Shown piece by piece: positions 49,990 through 60,501 of a DNA stretch of 64,000 bases (position 1 is its first letter; every line of letters starts with the position of its first letter). The translations under genes were made by a program, and so were the position numbers. Source of the stretch: PALSA-968 sp964387075 (GTDB taxonomy: Bacteria > Bacteroidota > Bacteroidia > B-17B0 > Aurantibacillaceae). The stretch covers positions 186,001-250,000 of the forward strand of contig CAYLVB010000002.1 in the NCBI GenBank assembly GCA_964387075.1. Direction: 5' to 3'. The notes below the pieces were generated by a model, which was given only the letters and a program-made list of their open reading frames with translations, was not told the DNA's origin and did not search any database.

Positions 49990-51222
49990 TTAAAGTGTTT
50001 TGGGGTAACAAATAAAATATTTCTTTACGGTCTTCGATAACGCTTCGGTGTTCAGTTGATCGCTGGCCTCGGCAATGTCCAGCACTTTACCATCGTTCAT
50101 CAAAATATTTATTTTAATGATATTGGTCTTGTAAGCGCTGTTCTCAATTTCTCCCGAAGCTACATAATAATGACATTCCTTGGGAGATACCTTGTATTTA
50201 CGCGCCGCCTTTAGGTTCAATTGATGTTTGTAGTCGGCACTTATTTTCTCTTTGGTGAGTTCGATCTTGAATAATTTTCTTTCTACCAGCGCGGCACAAA
50301 GCGCGGAAAGTATCTTATCGGGATGATGCATCCATACCTTAACAGAAGCGAAAATATCATAATCATCCAGCAAGGCAAAGGTATCCAATAAGCCCGGATA
50401 CTTAGTGAGGTCTTCTTTGGTATAATTGTTCTTCAGGAAAACATCGAGTGCCGGTGTGGCAAACAGATCTTCGCCACGCGAGCAAAGCTCCTTGGCCCTT
50501 TTCAATATGTTCACAAGCATATTCTCGGCAGCTACAACTGTTTTGTGCAAATAAACCTGCCAGTACATCAAACGGCGCGCAATTATAAACTTTTCGATCG
50601 AATAGATCCCTTTTTCTTCAACGGCAAGCTCATCATTCTTTACATGCAGCATCTTGATGATCCTGTCGCTGCTCACGATCCCCTCAGAAACACCTGTAAA
50701 AAAGCTATCACGCTTTAAGTAATCCAGGCGGTCCATGTCAAGCTGACTGCTCACTAACTGGTGCAGGAATTTCTTTTTATACTGGTTGTTGAAGATCTTG
50801 ATGGCCAGTGTAAGTTTACCATTATACTCTTTATTCAGTTTTCCCATCAGCATGGCCGAAATGTCTTCGTGACTGATGTTCTTGGCTATTGAATGTTCCA
50901 GCGCATGAGAAAAAGGTCCGTGACCAATATCATGTAAAAGAATTGCGATGGTTACCGCTTCGGCTTCCTCATCGGTTATCTCAATGTCTTTAGAACGTAA
51001 TACATCAATGGCTTCGGTCATTAAATGCATGGCCCCGATAGCGTGATGAAAGCGCGTGTGCAGCGCCCCTGGATAAACCAGGTTGGTCATGCCCAATTGC
51101 TTGATGCGGCGCAGGCGCTGGAAATAGGGATGATTAATGAGCTCGGAGATGATATCCCCGGGAAGGGTAACGAACCCGTAAATGGGGTCGTTAATGATCT
51201 TGCTTTTTTTCCTTGCGCTCAT
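49990..51222 (-). CDS. HD-domain phosphohydrolase
   Basis: 410 residues. The HD metal site is clear: His in HTRFHHAIGA, the His-Asp pair in LLHDIGHGPFSH, and a later Asp in SSQLDMDRLDYLKRD. This arrangement is that of the dGTPase/SAMHD1-like subgroup, which hydrolyses dNTPs or other nucleotides. The C-terminal ~150 residues are family-specific. Substrate unknown. Confidence 0.9.
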   Translation of the reverse strand: MSARKKSKIINDPIYGFVTLPGDIISELINHPYFQRLRRIKQLGMTNLVYPGALHTRFHHAIGAMHLMTEAIDVLRSKDIEITDEEAEAVTIAILLHDIGHGPFSHALEHSIAKNISHEDISAMLMGKLNKEYNGKLTLAIKIFNNQYKKKFLHQLVSSQLDMDRLDYLKRDSFFTGVSEGIVSSDRIIKMLHVKNDELAVEEKGIYSIEKFIIARRLMYWQVYLHKTVVAAENMLVNILKRAKELCSRGEDLFATPALDVFLKNNYTKEDLTKYPGLLDTFALLDDYDIFASVKVWMHHPDKILSALCAALVERKLFKIELTKEKISADYKHQLNLKAARKYKVSPKECHYYVASGEIENSAYKTNIIKINILMNDGKVLDIAEASDQLNTEALSKTVKKYFICYPKTL

Positions 51223-51261
51223 CTTATGCCAAAGTAACTAAAAAAACGGTTGTCCCGTAAA

Positions 51262-51289
51262 TGAAAATCGCCCCGTGTAGCGGAGCGAT
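51262..51289 (-). terminator. Probable terminator after ppiD
   Basis: On the minus strand, ATCGCTCCG / CGGGGCGAT forms a 9-bp stem with a 5-nt loop, followed by TTTTC. The T run is short, so efficiency is uncertain. Confidence 0.6.
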
Positions 51290-51311
51290 CTTCTTAATTC
51301 ATCTGTAGGAA

Positions 51312-53555
51312 TTAAAAATCAAACTTCGCTTTATGGTCTTCAATGTTCGCTTTCGTCTTCATGGCCTCGAACGCTTCATAATCGGCACGGGTTGAAAGTG
51401 TAACGTTGGCAGCCGATTGCGTAGCCTTGTAATCTTTTACGGGAGCCGGATCTTTTTTGCCGGTAACCCAAACTACGTAAACCGCGTTCATTCCTTTTAA
51501 AGCAGGAGAAGCCTCACCTTGTTTCAGAACTGTGATCGCGCCGCACATTGCGTCTTCTTTACCAAGACCGGGAACACTATAGCTGTTAAACACAAGATCT
51601 TTGGCTTGTTCAACCGTAAGTTTCATTTTACTGGCCAGGTCCTGGGCGTTCCTGGTGCCGGCGAGGTAATCGCTGAATTCTTTCATGAACATCTGCGCTT
51701 TTTTGTCCTGCTTTGCTTTAATGGTCACATCATCCTTTACCTGCTCGAAAGGAGCTGTTCCTTTTTCTTTTACATCCACTATGTGCGCCACTACGAAGCG
51801 GGTACCGAACTGGAATGCTGTGGAAACGTCTCCCTTTTTACCGGCGTAGATCCAGCGAACCAATTCTTTTGGATTTTCCAGGCCCGGGATCTGCTTATCG
51901 CTTTCACGAATATTATCCGCTACACGGGGAACGAGTTTTTGTTCGTCGGCGCCCTTCGCAAATAACTCATCGGTATTATACTTACCGGCAAATTCGCTTG
52001 CTTTTAAGTTAAAGTTGTTCAGCGTTTTTTCGCTTGGCTGTATGCGACGCGAAATATTGGCCAGTTTATACTTCGTGGTGTTGCCTTTACTTACATCCAG
52101 CACTTCCATGATGTGGTAACCGAAGTTAGACTCGGTAACAAAGATGTCGCCTTTTTTATTTTCGGTAGCGCCTTTGGTGAAGGGCTCAACCCAGTCGCGG
52201 CTGCCTTCCTGTATCCATCCGTAATTACCACCTTTACCTTTCCAGTTATTGGTGTCTTTGCCGGGAAAGAAGCGCTCGAGGTTCTCTTTAATTTGAGGAT
52301 TCCGGAGATCAGGTTTCTTTTTACCTCCGTCGTCGCTGAACTGCTCACAGGTTTTGTCCCAGTCAATTTTTTTAGCTTTCAAAAGTGCCAATAAGCTGTC
52401 GGCGGTTTTCTTCGCCTGCTCTTTGGTACGCTTGGCATCCTGCGAAGCTCCTGAACCGGCATAAGCCAAAAGAATGTGGCGCACTTTACCTGAATCAAGA
52501 ACGGTTACACGATCAACCAGTTTGGTCACCTTCACCATGTTGTTCTCCATGTAGGGTCCGTAAACAGTTCCTTTTTCGGCGGTGAAAATGGTTGAATCTA
52601 TATTCTTGCTGATCATGTCTTTTTTAAATGACCCGATATCAACGGTTCCGCCTTCGTTCTCGGCCTGCATCAATGCAGTGTCTTCGGAAGCAGTGGTTTT
52701 GGTCTTGAACTCTGCAGCGATATCCGCCATTTGCTTACGAATTTCTTCTACATCTTCGGCAGTTGCGAAAGCGTCGAAGGTCACGTAATCGATCTTTCGG
52801 GATGTTTCGAAGTTCTGAAATTTGTAGCTGTTGTTATCGTAATAAGCGCGTAGCTCTTCTTCGCTGAGCTGGATCGTTGAGTCGCTGACAGCACTGTAAC
52901 GTTTTGCGACAAAATCAACCGAATAAGAAGTGCTTTGTCTTTCGTATTCGATCTTTCCTTCAGCGGAAGTTATATACAAACCTTTTTTAAGGAGGTTATT
53001 GTATTTTTCCGACAGGCGGGTGTCTTTAACATAATCCTCAACCTTTTTCCAATATTTCTCCTGCTCGGGGGTCATTTGCTGAATGAAACCTTGCAATTTA
53101 GCGGGATCTAAAGTTCCGTCTTGTTTCGCAAAGTTAGGAAACACACGACCGGTCTGTTTATCGGTAAGCTGGCCTGTAACAATGGAGTGCGGGTGTGTTA
53201 CCACGCAATCGTAAAGCTCATCTTCGCCTACGGTTACGCCTACATTTTTATAGGTTACTTTCAATACGCGTTCGGATATGAACTCGTTCCAAACCTGCTC
53301 TACCAGCATGCTCTTGGTCTGATCATCTACTTTCTGACCATTTGCTTCGTAGTTCTCAACGGCCGTGTTCAGTCGAACGATAAAATCGTTGTAATCAATA
53401 TATTTTCCGGCAATACGGCCAATGCTGCGCTCGTTGCTGCCAAATAAGGAGTTACCTGTTTCAAGGGCACTTTGCAAAATAAAGATCACCAGGGCCAGAC
53501 CGATAAGTCCTACCAATAAACCTGTTCTTTTGCGGATACTTTCTAATACGCTCAT
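51312..53555 (-). CDS. ppiD: Periplasmic peptidyl-prolyl isomerase PpiD-like
   Basis: 747 residues: a transmembrane helix at about 13-32 (LVGLIGLALVIFIL), a SurA-like N-terminal chaperone region, and one parvulin domain at about 365-490 (KVRHILLAY, WDKTCEQFSDD, GGNYGWIQEG, TESNFGYHIMEV). Anchored in the inner membrane, it should assist folding of exported proteins. Long SurA-like C-terminal region follows. Confidence 0.9.
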   Translation of the reverse strand: MSVLESIRKRTGLLVGLIGLALVIFILQSALETGNSLFGSNERSIGRIAGKYIDYNDFIVRLNTAVENYEANGQKVDDQTKSMLVEQVWNEFISERVLKVTYKNVGVTVGEDELYDCVVTHPHSIVTGQLTDKQTGRVFPNFAKQDGTLDPAKLQGFIQQMTPEQEKYWKKVEDYVKDTRLSEKYNNLLKKGLYITSAEGKIEYERQSTSYSVDFVAKRYSAVSDSTIQLSEEELRAYYDNNSYKFQNFETSRKIDYVTFDAFATAEDVEEIRKQMADIAAEFKTKTTASEDTALMQAENEGGTVDIGSFKKDMISKNIDSTIFTAEKGTVYGPYMENNMVKVTKLVDRVTVLDSGKVRHILLAYAGSGASQDAKRTKEQAKKTADSLLALLKAKKIDWDKTCEQFSDDGGKKKPDLRNPQIKENLERFFPGKDTNNWKGKGGNYGWIQEGSRDWVEPFTKGATENKKGDIFVTESNFGYHIMEVLDVSKGNTTKYKLANISRRIQPSEKTLNNFNLKASEFAGKYNTDELFAKGADEQKLVPRVADNIRESDKQIPGLENPKELVRWIYAGKKGDVSTAFQFGTRFVVAHIVDVKEKGTAPFEQVKDDVTIKAKQDKKAQMFMKEFSDYLAGTRNAQDLASKMKLTVEQAKDLVFNSYSVPGLGKEDAMCGAITVLKQGEASPALKGMNAVYVVWVTGKKDPAPVKDYKATQSAANVTLSTRADYEAFEAMKTKANIEDHKAKFDF

Positions 53556-53575
53556 ATTCTAAAAATTGAAGGTTG

Positions 53576-53583
53576 CAAAGATA
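53576..53583 (-). promoter_or_regulatory. -7 box (TATCTTTG) for ppiD
   Basis: TATCTTTG on the minus strand, 20 nt upstream of the ppiD start codon; matches TAnnTTTG. Confidence 0.55.
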
Positions 53584-53773
53584 AAGAACCGCTTGGATTG
53601 GTGAAATTAAAAGGGAAGAAAAAGTATAAGGAGCAGAACACCTTTTAACAGCATTTAATTTATTGATTAACAATATATTAATTCGTGCAATATGCACACC
53701 TCGAAACCGGAAGCGCCCATTATAAGTCAATCCCTGGCAGCAAAGCCGGGAATAAAAAACTGAGGCAGGAAAC

Positions 53774-53804
53774 TTGTAAGACAAAAAAAGTTTCCATAGT
53801 TTTG
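53774..53804 (+). promoter_or_regulatory. Promoter of the efflux operon
   Basis: TTG at 53774-53776 and TAGTTTTG at 53797-53804 with a 20-nt gap; the tetR start codon is 17 nt further. No obvious palindromic TetR operator was identified. Confidence 0.55.
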
Positions 53805-53821
53805 TCGCCGCAAACAAAAAA

Positions 53822-54436
53822 ATGACCACCAAAGAGAAGATATTGACGGGTTCCAGGGAACTGTTCCAGCGCTATGGTATCAAGAACATCACCATGGATG
53901 AGATAGCCAAACAGCTGGGCATTTCAAAAAAAACGATCTACCAGGAATTTCCCGATAAGGATTCGCTGGTGCATTCCCTCATGGAGTCAGACATGGACGT
54001 GCGCCAAAAGGAGTTCGAGGCAATCTATACGCAATCCGCGAACCTGGTGGAAGAAGTCTTCACTATCATGAAGAAAATGACAGAGATCTTCAGCACCTGC
54101 AACCCCGTCATGTATTATGATCTGCAGAAACATTATCCAAAAACATGGAAGGTGTTCTCGGATTTTAAAATGAAATTCATCCTCCAGCGCGTAGAACAGA
54201 GCATTGAAAAAGGAAAGAAGGACGGCCTCGTGCGCACTGACATAAACACCGGCATTCTTTCGCTTTTGCGGATTGAAGAGATCACCATGGCCATGTCGGG
54301 CCAGGTTTTTCCTCCCGATAAGTTCAGCGTACTCGAGGTGCAGCTGGCGCTCACGGAACACTTTTTATATGGTATCTGCACATTAAAAGGACATAAACTG
54401 ATTAATAAATACAAAAAAGTAAATGAAGAAGAATAG
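53822..54436 (+). CDS. TetR/AcrR-family transcriptional regulator
   Basis: 204 residues. N-terminal helix-turn-helix: TGSRELFQRYGIKNITMDEIAKQLGISKKT (quoted in parts: NITMDEIAKQLGISKKTIYQ). The C-terminal ligand domain is helical. First gene of the efflux operon, overlapping the TolC gene by 14 nt, so it most likely represses the pump and its own synthesis. Confidence 0.92.
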   Translation: MTTKEKILTGSRELFQRYGIKNITMDEIAKQLGISKKTIYQEFPDKDSLVHSLMESDMDVRQKEFEAIYTQSANLVEEVFTIMKKMTEIFSTCNPVMYYDLQKHYPKTWKVFSDFKMKFILQRVEQSIEKGKKDGLVRTDINTGILSLLRIEEITMAMSGQVFPPDKFSVLEVQLALTEHFLYGICTLKGHKLINKYKKVNEEE

Positions 54437-55775
54437 AATGATATTGGCGCTGTTTTTCAGCGCGGCGTTCTCTTTCCTGCGGGCGCAAACGGCGCCGGCA
54501 GAATTCAGCCTGCAGGCGGCCATTGATCACGCCCTGAAGCATAACGCGACTCACCTGAACGCGGAGGCTGACGCGAAATACAATAAATATAAGCGCAACG
54601 AGATCATGGGGCAGGGCATGCCGCAGATCAACGCGTCGGTAGATGTAAAGGACAATTTAATTCTACCTACCGCATTAATTCCCGCTTCGGCCTTCAACCC
54701 GGCGGCGCCCGCGGATGCCTTTTTTGCCGCCAAGTTTGGCGTACAATATAACAGCACAGCCAGTATCACCGCATCGCAGCTGATCTTTAGCAGCGCTTAC
54801 ATAGTTGGCTTGCAGGCCTCCAAAGAACTGATGAACCTTTCTCAGAAGAACATTCAGCGATCGAAAGTTGAAACGGTACAAAATGTTTCCAAAGCTTATT
54901 ACGGCGTGCTGGTGAACCGCGAACGCCTGAAAATACTCGACCTGAACATTGAAAGATTAAAGACACTGAAAGACAATACCGCAGCCTTGAACCAGAACGG
55001 TTTTGTAGAAAAGATCGACCTCGATCGGCTGGAAGTGAGTTACAATAACCTGCTTACCGAAAAAGAAAAAGTGTCGCGCATGGTGGAGCTCACCGAAGTG
55101 GTTTTGAAATTCCAGATGGGTTACGAATTAAGTCAGCCCATAACCTTGAGTGATAACCTGGATAAAGCGATCGGGACCTACGACATGCAAAACCTGGCGC
55201 TAACCCAGAAGCCCGATATTTCTAAAAGACCTGAGCTGGAAGTAATGCAGTCGCAATTGAAATTGAATGAATACGATCTGAAAAGATACCGCCTTAACTA
55301 TCTTCCAACACTTGCCGCATTCGGAACCTATGCTTCGCAATTCCAAAGCAACACGCTTGATTTTAACAGCAAAGGGTGGTATCCTTTTGCGATCATCGGC
55401 GCCACGTTGAACATCGGCATCTTCGACGGTTTGCAAACCAACGCGCGCATCCAACAGGCCAAGATCAATGTTCTGAAAACGCAGAACAACTTCAACCAGG
55501 CCAAAGCTTCTATGGAAATGGAAGCGCAAAGCAGCGCTATCGCTTACAAGAACGCCGCTTTATCGCTCGACATGCAAAAAAAGAACATTGAACTGGCGAA
55601 GAATATATTTGAAACGGTAAAAAAGAAGTACGAACAAGGTGTTGGGTCGAGCCTTGAATTGAACACTGCAGAGAACGACCTGCGCCAGGCCGAGACCAAT
55701 TACTACAACGCTATGTATGATGTGATCGTAGCCCGCATCGACTATCAAAAAGCAACCGGAACCCTTGTAAAATAG
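54423..55775 (+). CDS. TolC-family outer-membrane efflux protein
   Basis: 450 residues with a signal peptide ending near residue 21 (FLRAQ). Two TolC repeats: FSLQAAIDHALKHNATHLNAE at the start and LEVMQSQLKLNEYDLKRYRLNYLPT midway, and the typical C-terminal LNTAENDLRQAETNYYNA. It forms the outer-membrane channel of the tripartite pump. One base separates its stop from the next ATG. Confidence 0.93.
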   Translation: MKKNRMILALFFSAAFSFLRAQTAPAEFSLQAAIDHALKHNATHLNAEADAKYNKYKRNEIMGQGMPQINASVDVKDNLILPTALIPASAFNPAAPADAFFAAKFGVQYNSTASITASQLIFSSAYIVGLQASKELMNLSQKNIQRSKVETVQNVSKAYYGVLVNRERLKILDLNIERLKTLKDNTAALNQNGFVEKIDLDRLEVSYNNLLTEKEKVSRMVELTEVVLKFQMGYELSQPITLSDNLDKAIGTYDMQNLALTQKPDISKRPELEVMQSQLKLNEYDLKRYRLNYLPTLAAFGTYASQFQSNTLDFNSKGWYPFAIIGATLNIGIFDGLQTNARIQQAKINVLKTQNNFNQAKASMEMEAQSSAIAYKNAALSLDMQKKNIELAKNIFETVKKKYEQGVGSSLELNTAENDLRQAETNYYNAMYDVIVARIDYQKATGTLVK

Positions 55776-55776
55776 C

Positions 55777-56919
55777 ATGAAAAAAGAAACTCGAATTAAT
55801 AAAATACAATCTATGAAAAGTAAAGTTCTATTCCTTGCTTTGGCCGTCTTCGCATTTTCGTGCGGGACGCCTGATAAAAAAGCAGAACTGGATCAGTTGA
55901 AAAAACAAAAGATCGACCTCGAAGCGAAGATCGCCACGCTTGAAGAGGAATTGAAAAAGACAGGTGCGGACAGCGCGCAGGGCAAGAGCCTGGAAGTGGG
56001 CGTAGAGGCCATCACGCCGCAGATCTTCAAAACATACATTGAGGTGCAGGGCCGCATCGATGCTGACGAAAATGTTTCTTTATCGAGCGAAATGCCGGGA
56101 ACCGTTAGCAACATCCTCGTAAAAGTTGGCGACGAAGTAAATAAAGGACAGGTTCTCGCCGAGACCGACGCGCGCGCCATCCAGCAGCAAATGTCAGATC
56201 TTTCCACCAATATGGAATTGGTGAACCAGGTTTACCAAAAGCAAAAAAATCTTTGGGACCAGAAGATAGGAACCGAGATACAGTACCTGCAGGCAAAGAC
56301 CAATAAAGAAAGCATGGAGAAGAAAATGGCCACGCTGCAGCAGCAAATGAATATGAGCAAAGTTGTTTCTCCCATAAACGGAACCGTGGATGCTGTCAAC
56401 ATTAAAGTAGGGCAAGCCATCGCGCCCGGGATCCCCGCCATCAATGTGATCAATTTCTCTAATCTAAAAGTGAAAGCCGAGGTAGCAGAGACCTACGCCA
56501 GCCGTGTGAAAAAAGGAAATGAAGTATTGGTGATTTTTCCGGATATGAACGACTCGATCGTGGCGAAGCTGAATCACGCCAGCCGTGCCATCAACGCGCT
56601 CAACCGCACCTTTGGTGTGGAGGTTATACTTGATAATAACAAAGAATACCATCCCAACATGGTGGCCAAACTGAAGATAAACGATTTCCAATCACCCGCC
56701 CCTGTAGTAGCCATCCCGGTAAAATACATTCAGCGCGGTACCGACGAGAATTACGTGTATGTAGTTGCCAATAATAAAGCCGTTAAAAGGGCGATAAAAA
56801 CAGGCAAAGAGTACGCGGGCATGGCCGAAGTAACAAGCGGGCTCAGCCCGGGAGATCTGCTCATCACCGCTGGTTATGATCTTGTAAACGATGGCGATGC
56901 TGTTAGTGTAAAAAAATAA
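55777..56919 (+). CDS. RND efflux periplasmic adaptor (membrane fusion protein), lipoprotein
   Basis: 380 residues. The lipobox AFSC places the lipid anchor near residue 29 of the long form; an alternative start at 55813 (MKSKVLFLALAV) gives a shorter signal peptide and is equally plausible. An N-terminal coiled coil (ELDQLKKQKIDLEAKIATLEE) is followed by the lipoyl/hairpin domains (GTVSNILVKVGDEVNKGQVLAE; VVSPINGTVDAVNIKVGQAI) and a beta-barrel. It links the RND pump to the TolC channel. Confidence 0.92.
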   Translation: MKKETRINKIQSMKSKVLFLALAVFAFSCGTPDKKAELDQLKKQKIDLEAKIATLEEELKKTGADSAQGKSLEVGVEAITPQIFKTYIEVQGRIDADENVSLSSEMPGTVSNILVKVGDEVNKGQVLAETDARAIQQQMSDLSTNMELVNQVYQKQKNLWDQKIGTEIQYLQAKTNKESMEKKMATLQQQMNMSKVVSPINGTVDAVNIKVGQAIAPGIPAINVINFSNLKVKAEVAETYASRVKKGNEVLVIFPDMNDSIVAKLNHASRAINALNRTFGVEVILDNNKEYHPNMVAKLKINDFQSPAPVVAIPVKYIQRGTDENYVYVVANNKAVKRAIKTGKEYAGMAEVTSGLSPGDLLITAGYDLVNDGDAVSVKK

Positions 56920-56963
56920 ATGTATCCTGGCGTTGGTCAGGATCTCACATAAAAACATGTTCT

Positions 56964-59900
56964 ATGTCAATGATCGATAAAATAAAAGAGTTTAAGCCCT
57001 CCAGTTGGGCCATAGACAACAAGATCACTGTCTACCTGCTTACTGTCCTCATCTGTTTCATGGGTGTGAAGACCTATAACAGTTTGCCCAAGGAAAGTTT
57101 TCCGGATATTACAGTACCTACGATCTTTATCAGTACCATTAACGGCGGTAACTCTCCCACCAATATTGAGAACACCATTACGCGCCCTATTGAAAAAAGA
57201 TTGAAATCCATTTCGGGCGTGAAGAAATTCACCAGCACTTCGCTGCAGGACGTATCGGTGATCGTGGTGGAGTTCAACACCAGCGTAGACGCGACCATTG
57301 CGAAGCAAAAAGTGAAGGACGCGGTGGATGAAGCCCGCGCCGACCTGCCGCAAACATTAACGCGCGAGCCAATGATCAAGGAGATCGCCTTCTCCGAGAT
57401 ACCCATCATGTACATAAACATCGCGGGTAATTATGATCTGAAGGACCTGAAAAAATACGCGGAGGCACTGCAAGATCGTATCGAGGGAATGAAAGAGATC
57501 AACGAAGCGAAGATCATCGGCGCTTTGGACCGCGAGATACAGGTGAACATTGACATGTACAAACTGCAGGCCGCGCAGCTAACGCTTACGGATGTGCAGC
57601 GCGCCATCAGCGGCGAGAATATGTCGCTTACCGGTGGTACAGTTCCTTTGAATGGAATGAAACCAACCCTTAGTATCAAGAGCGAGTACAAAAGTCCGAA
57701 GGAGATCGAGAACATTGTGGTGAACTCGGCCTCAGGAGCTAAACTATTTGTTAAAGACTTTGCGGAGGTAAGGGATTCGTATCGTGAAAAGGAAAGTTAC
57801 TCTAGCACAAAAGGCCAGAATGTAATTACGCTGAATGTGGTAAAGCGCGCCGGCGAGAACCTGATCGAAGCGGCGGATAAGATACACGAGACCATCGCTG
57901 AAATGAAAAAAAGTGAATTTCCCAAAGGCCTTGAAGTTACTGTGAGCGGCGACATGAGTCAAAAAACAAAAGTAACATTGCACGACCTGATCAATACCAT
58001 CATCATCGGTTTCATACTGGTTACTTTGATCCTCATGTTCTTTATGGGAGTTACCAATTCGCTCTTTGTGGCCCTGTCGGTTCCGCTTTCCATGTTCATA
58101 TCCTTTTTAATAATGCCGGGCATTGATTTCAGTTTTAACATGATCGTGCTCTTTGCTTTCTTACTGGCTTTGGGTATTGTAGTGGATGACGCCATCGTGG
58201 TGATCGAGAACACGCATCGGCTTTTTGATAACGGGAAGCGCGACATTAAAACAGCGGCTAAAATGGCCGCAGGAGAGGTTTTCCTTCCTGTACTTTCAGG
58301 AACGATCACAACCCTTGCCCCGTTCATTCCGCTGGCTTTCTGGACCGGCATCATTGGTAAATTCATGTTCTTCCTGCCGGTAACGCTTATCATCTCGCTT
58401 TTAGCTTCGTTGTTTGTGGCCTATATCATCAACCCCGTGTTTGCCGTAGATTTCATGAAAACGCATGAAGAGGAAAGTAAAGAACACGGAAAGCTTACCA
58501 AAAAAGCGCGCCTGCAACTGATCGTGTACGGATGTATCGCGTTGTTCTCATATTTGACCGGTCACGTGGGCATCGGGAATTTTGTCATATTCCTCGGGCT
58601 CTTTTTGATCCTAAATCGACTGTGGTTATATAAAGCGATCAATTACTGGCAGAACAAGGCCTGGCCGGCATTCCGCGAATTTTACGTAGGCATTTTAAAA
58701 TGGTGTCTCAAAAAACCGTACCGTCCTTTATTTATGACCTTAGGCCTATTCGTTTTTTCTTTTGTTCTCTTCGCCATACGTAGCCCCAAGGTGATCTTCT
58801 TTCCGCAGGGCGATCCGAACAACATTTATGTATACGTGAAATTGCCTGAGGGTACAGATCCGGCGGTGACCAATGCGGTGATGCGCAAGGTGGAAAAGAA
58901 GATGGCAACGGTGGTGAGCGACACAACGCGCTGCGTGGAATCGATCATTACCAACGTAACCATAGGGGTTACCGATCCGCAGGATGCCGACCAAAGCTCC
59001 TATCCTAACCGCGGGAAGATCGCGATCAACTTCGTTGAGTTTGAAAAAAGAGGTGGCGTTTCTACCCAGGAATTCCTTGAAAAACTGCAAAACCTGAAGT
59101 GGGATATTCCCGGCGCTTCCATTACAGTGAATAAGGAACAGGCCGGTCCCCCGGTATCCAAACCTATCAATATAGAAGTTACCGGTGATGAGTTCAACGA
59201 ACTTACCTCAAACGCGTTGGCCCTTAAAAAGTTCATTGACGCTGCAAAGGTGGAAGGCGTTGCAGATCTGAAGTCGGATTTTGAGAGCAATAAGCCCGAA
59301 ATTGTGTTTGACATCGATCGCGAGCGCGCAAACCGTGAAGGATTATCAACAGCGCAATTGGCCATGGAAATTCGCGGTGCAGTGTATGGTATTGAAGCAA
59401 CGAAATTCCGTGCGCCGGATGATGAGTATCCCGTGCAATTGCGTTACAGGTTCGATCAACGTAACAATATAGAGGCGCTTCGCAATTTAAAGATCACGTA
59501 CCGCGATATGAATATGGGAGGCCTGGTGCGTTCTGTGCCGCTTTCATCGGTTTGCAACGTGCGTTATGACAATACCTATGCGGGCATCAAACGTAAGAAC
59601 AATAAACGGGTTATTACACTTTCTTCGGATGTGAAGGAAGGATTCAACCCCAACGAAGTGGTGGCAAAAGTGCAAAAGGCCGCGGCAGGTTTCCAGGCGC
59701 AGGGCGATGTTACGGTTAAATTTACCGGCCAGCAGGAAGAACAGGCCGAGACCGGGGCCTTTTTGGGTAACGCACTGATGGCTTCCATAGGAATTATCTT
59801 ACTCGTGTTGGTATTGCAATTCAACTCGGTGGGTAAACCCATTATCATTCTCACAGAAATTTTCTTCAGTATCATAGGTGTATTGCTGGGCACCGCCATT

Positions 59901-60434
59901 TTTAAAATGGACATGAGCATAGTGATGACCGGTATTGGTATCGTTGCGCTTGCCGGAATTGTGGTGCGTAACGGAATTCTCCTTGTAGAATTTGCCGAGA
60001 TGGCACGCGCAGGCGGCATGGGTTTGTACGAAGCCACCGTAGAAGCAGGTCGCACACGTATGACGCCCGTATTACTTACGGCAACCGCAGCGATCCTCGG
60101 CCTGATACCATTAGCTGTTGGTTTGAATATTGATTTCGAAGGTCTCTTCACGCGTTTAAGTCCACACATTTTCTTTGGAGGCGACAGCGTTGTGTTCTGG
60201 GGTCCCTTAAGCTGGACCATGATCTTTGGATTGAGCTTCGCTACATTGCTGACACTGTTATTAGTACCGGCGATGTATTTGATCTCGGAACGATTGAAGC
60301 GTAAGTCGATCATTATCCTGGATCATTTTGAACTGCCGAAATTCCTGATGTATATACCCTTCTTCATACTCATCATGCGAGGGGTGCTGCGTTTGCAAAA
60401 GAAAAAGCTGGATTACGGGAATTTGGATGCTTAG
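56964..60434 (+). CDS. RND efflux transporter permease (HAE1/AcrB type)
   Basis: 1156 residues, with two sets of transmembrane helices and large periplasmic loops. TM4 has the proton-relay pair Asp-Asp in GIVVDDAIVVIENTHRLF. The protein is about 100 residues longer than AcrB; the extra length includes added hydrophobic segments near residues 510-560 (LIVYGCIALFSYLTG; FVIFLGLFLILN). Substrates are unknown. The inner-membrane pump of this operon. Confidence 0.94.
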   Translation: MSMIDKIKEFKPSSWAIDNKITVYLLTVLICFMGVKTYNSLPKESFPDITVPTIFISTINGGNSPTNIENTITRPIEKRLKSISGVKKFTSTSLQDVSVIVVEFNTSVDATIAKQKVKDAVDEARADLPQTLTREPMIKEIAFSEIPIMYINIAGNYDLKDLKKYAEALQDRIEGMKEINEAKIIGALDREIQVNIDMYKLQAAQLTLTDVQRAISGENMSLTGGTVPLNGMKPTLSIKSEYKSPKEIENIVVNSASGAKLFVKDFAEVRDSYREKESYSSTKGQNVITLNVVKRAGENLIEAADKIHETIAEMKKSEFPKGLEVTVSGDMSQKTKVTLHDLINTIIIGFILVTLILMFFMGVTNSLFVALSVPLSMFISFLIMPGIDFSFNMIVLFAFLLALGIVVDDAIVVIENTHRLFDNGKRDIKTAAKMAAGEVFLPVLSGTITTLAPFIPLAFWTGIIGKFMFFLPVTLIISLLASLFVAYIINPVFAVDFMKTHEEESKEHGKLTKKARLQLIVYGCIALFSYLTGHVGIGNFVIFLGLFLILNRLWLYKAINYWQNKAWPAFREFYVGILKWCLKKPYRPLFMTLGLFVFSFVLFAIRSPKVIFFPQGDPNNIYVYVKLPEGTDPAVTNAVMRKVEKKMATVVSDTTRCVESIITNVTIGVTDPQDADQSSYPNRGKIAINFVEFEKRGGVSTQEFLEKLQNLKWDIPGASITVNKEQAGPPVSKPINIEVTGDEFNELTSNALALKKFIDAAKVEGVADLKSDFESNKPEIVFDIDRERANREGLSTAQLAMEIRGAVYGIEATKFRAPDDEYPVQLRYRFDQRNNIEALRNLKITYRDMNMGGLVRSVPLSSVCNVRYDNTYAGIKRKNNKRVITLSSDVKEGFNPNEVVAKVQKAAAGFQAQGDVTVKFTGQQEEQAETGAFLGNALMASIGIILLVLVLQFNSVGKPIIILTEIFFSIIGVLLGTAIFKMDMSIVMTGIGIVALAGIVVRNGILLVEFAEMARAGGMGLYEATVEAGRTRMTPVLLTATAAILGLIPLAVGLNIDFEGLFTRLSPHIFFGGDSVVFWGPLSWTMIFGLSFATLLTLLLVPAMYLISERLKRKSIIILDHFELPKFLMYIPFFILIMRGVLRLQKKKLDYGNLDA

Positions 60435-60443
60435 GAACAGCCG

Positions 60444-60471
60444 GGTTAAGCGTTATTGGTTATATGTTATT
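60444..60471 (-). repeat. GTTATTG heptamer tract (inverted to the next)
   Basis: GGTTAAG, CGTTATT, GGTTATA, TGTTATT: four 7-nt units. Their reverse complements carry TAAC like the tract at 60502-60564, 30 bp away. Confidence 0.8.
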
Positions 60472-60501
60472 AGGCTCAGTATTTAAGGACAAATCAACCT
60501 T

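Noticed and set aside
56964..60434. RND permease as a fusion with an extra transporter domain
   Set aside because: The extra ~100 residues are added hydrophobic segments within the expected layout, not a separate domain I could identify.
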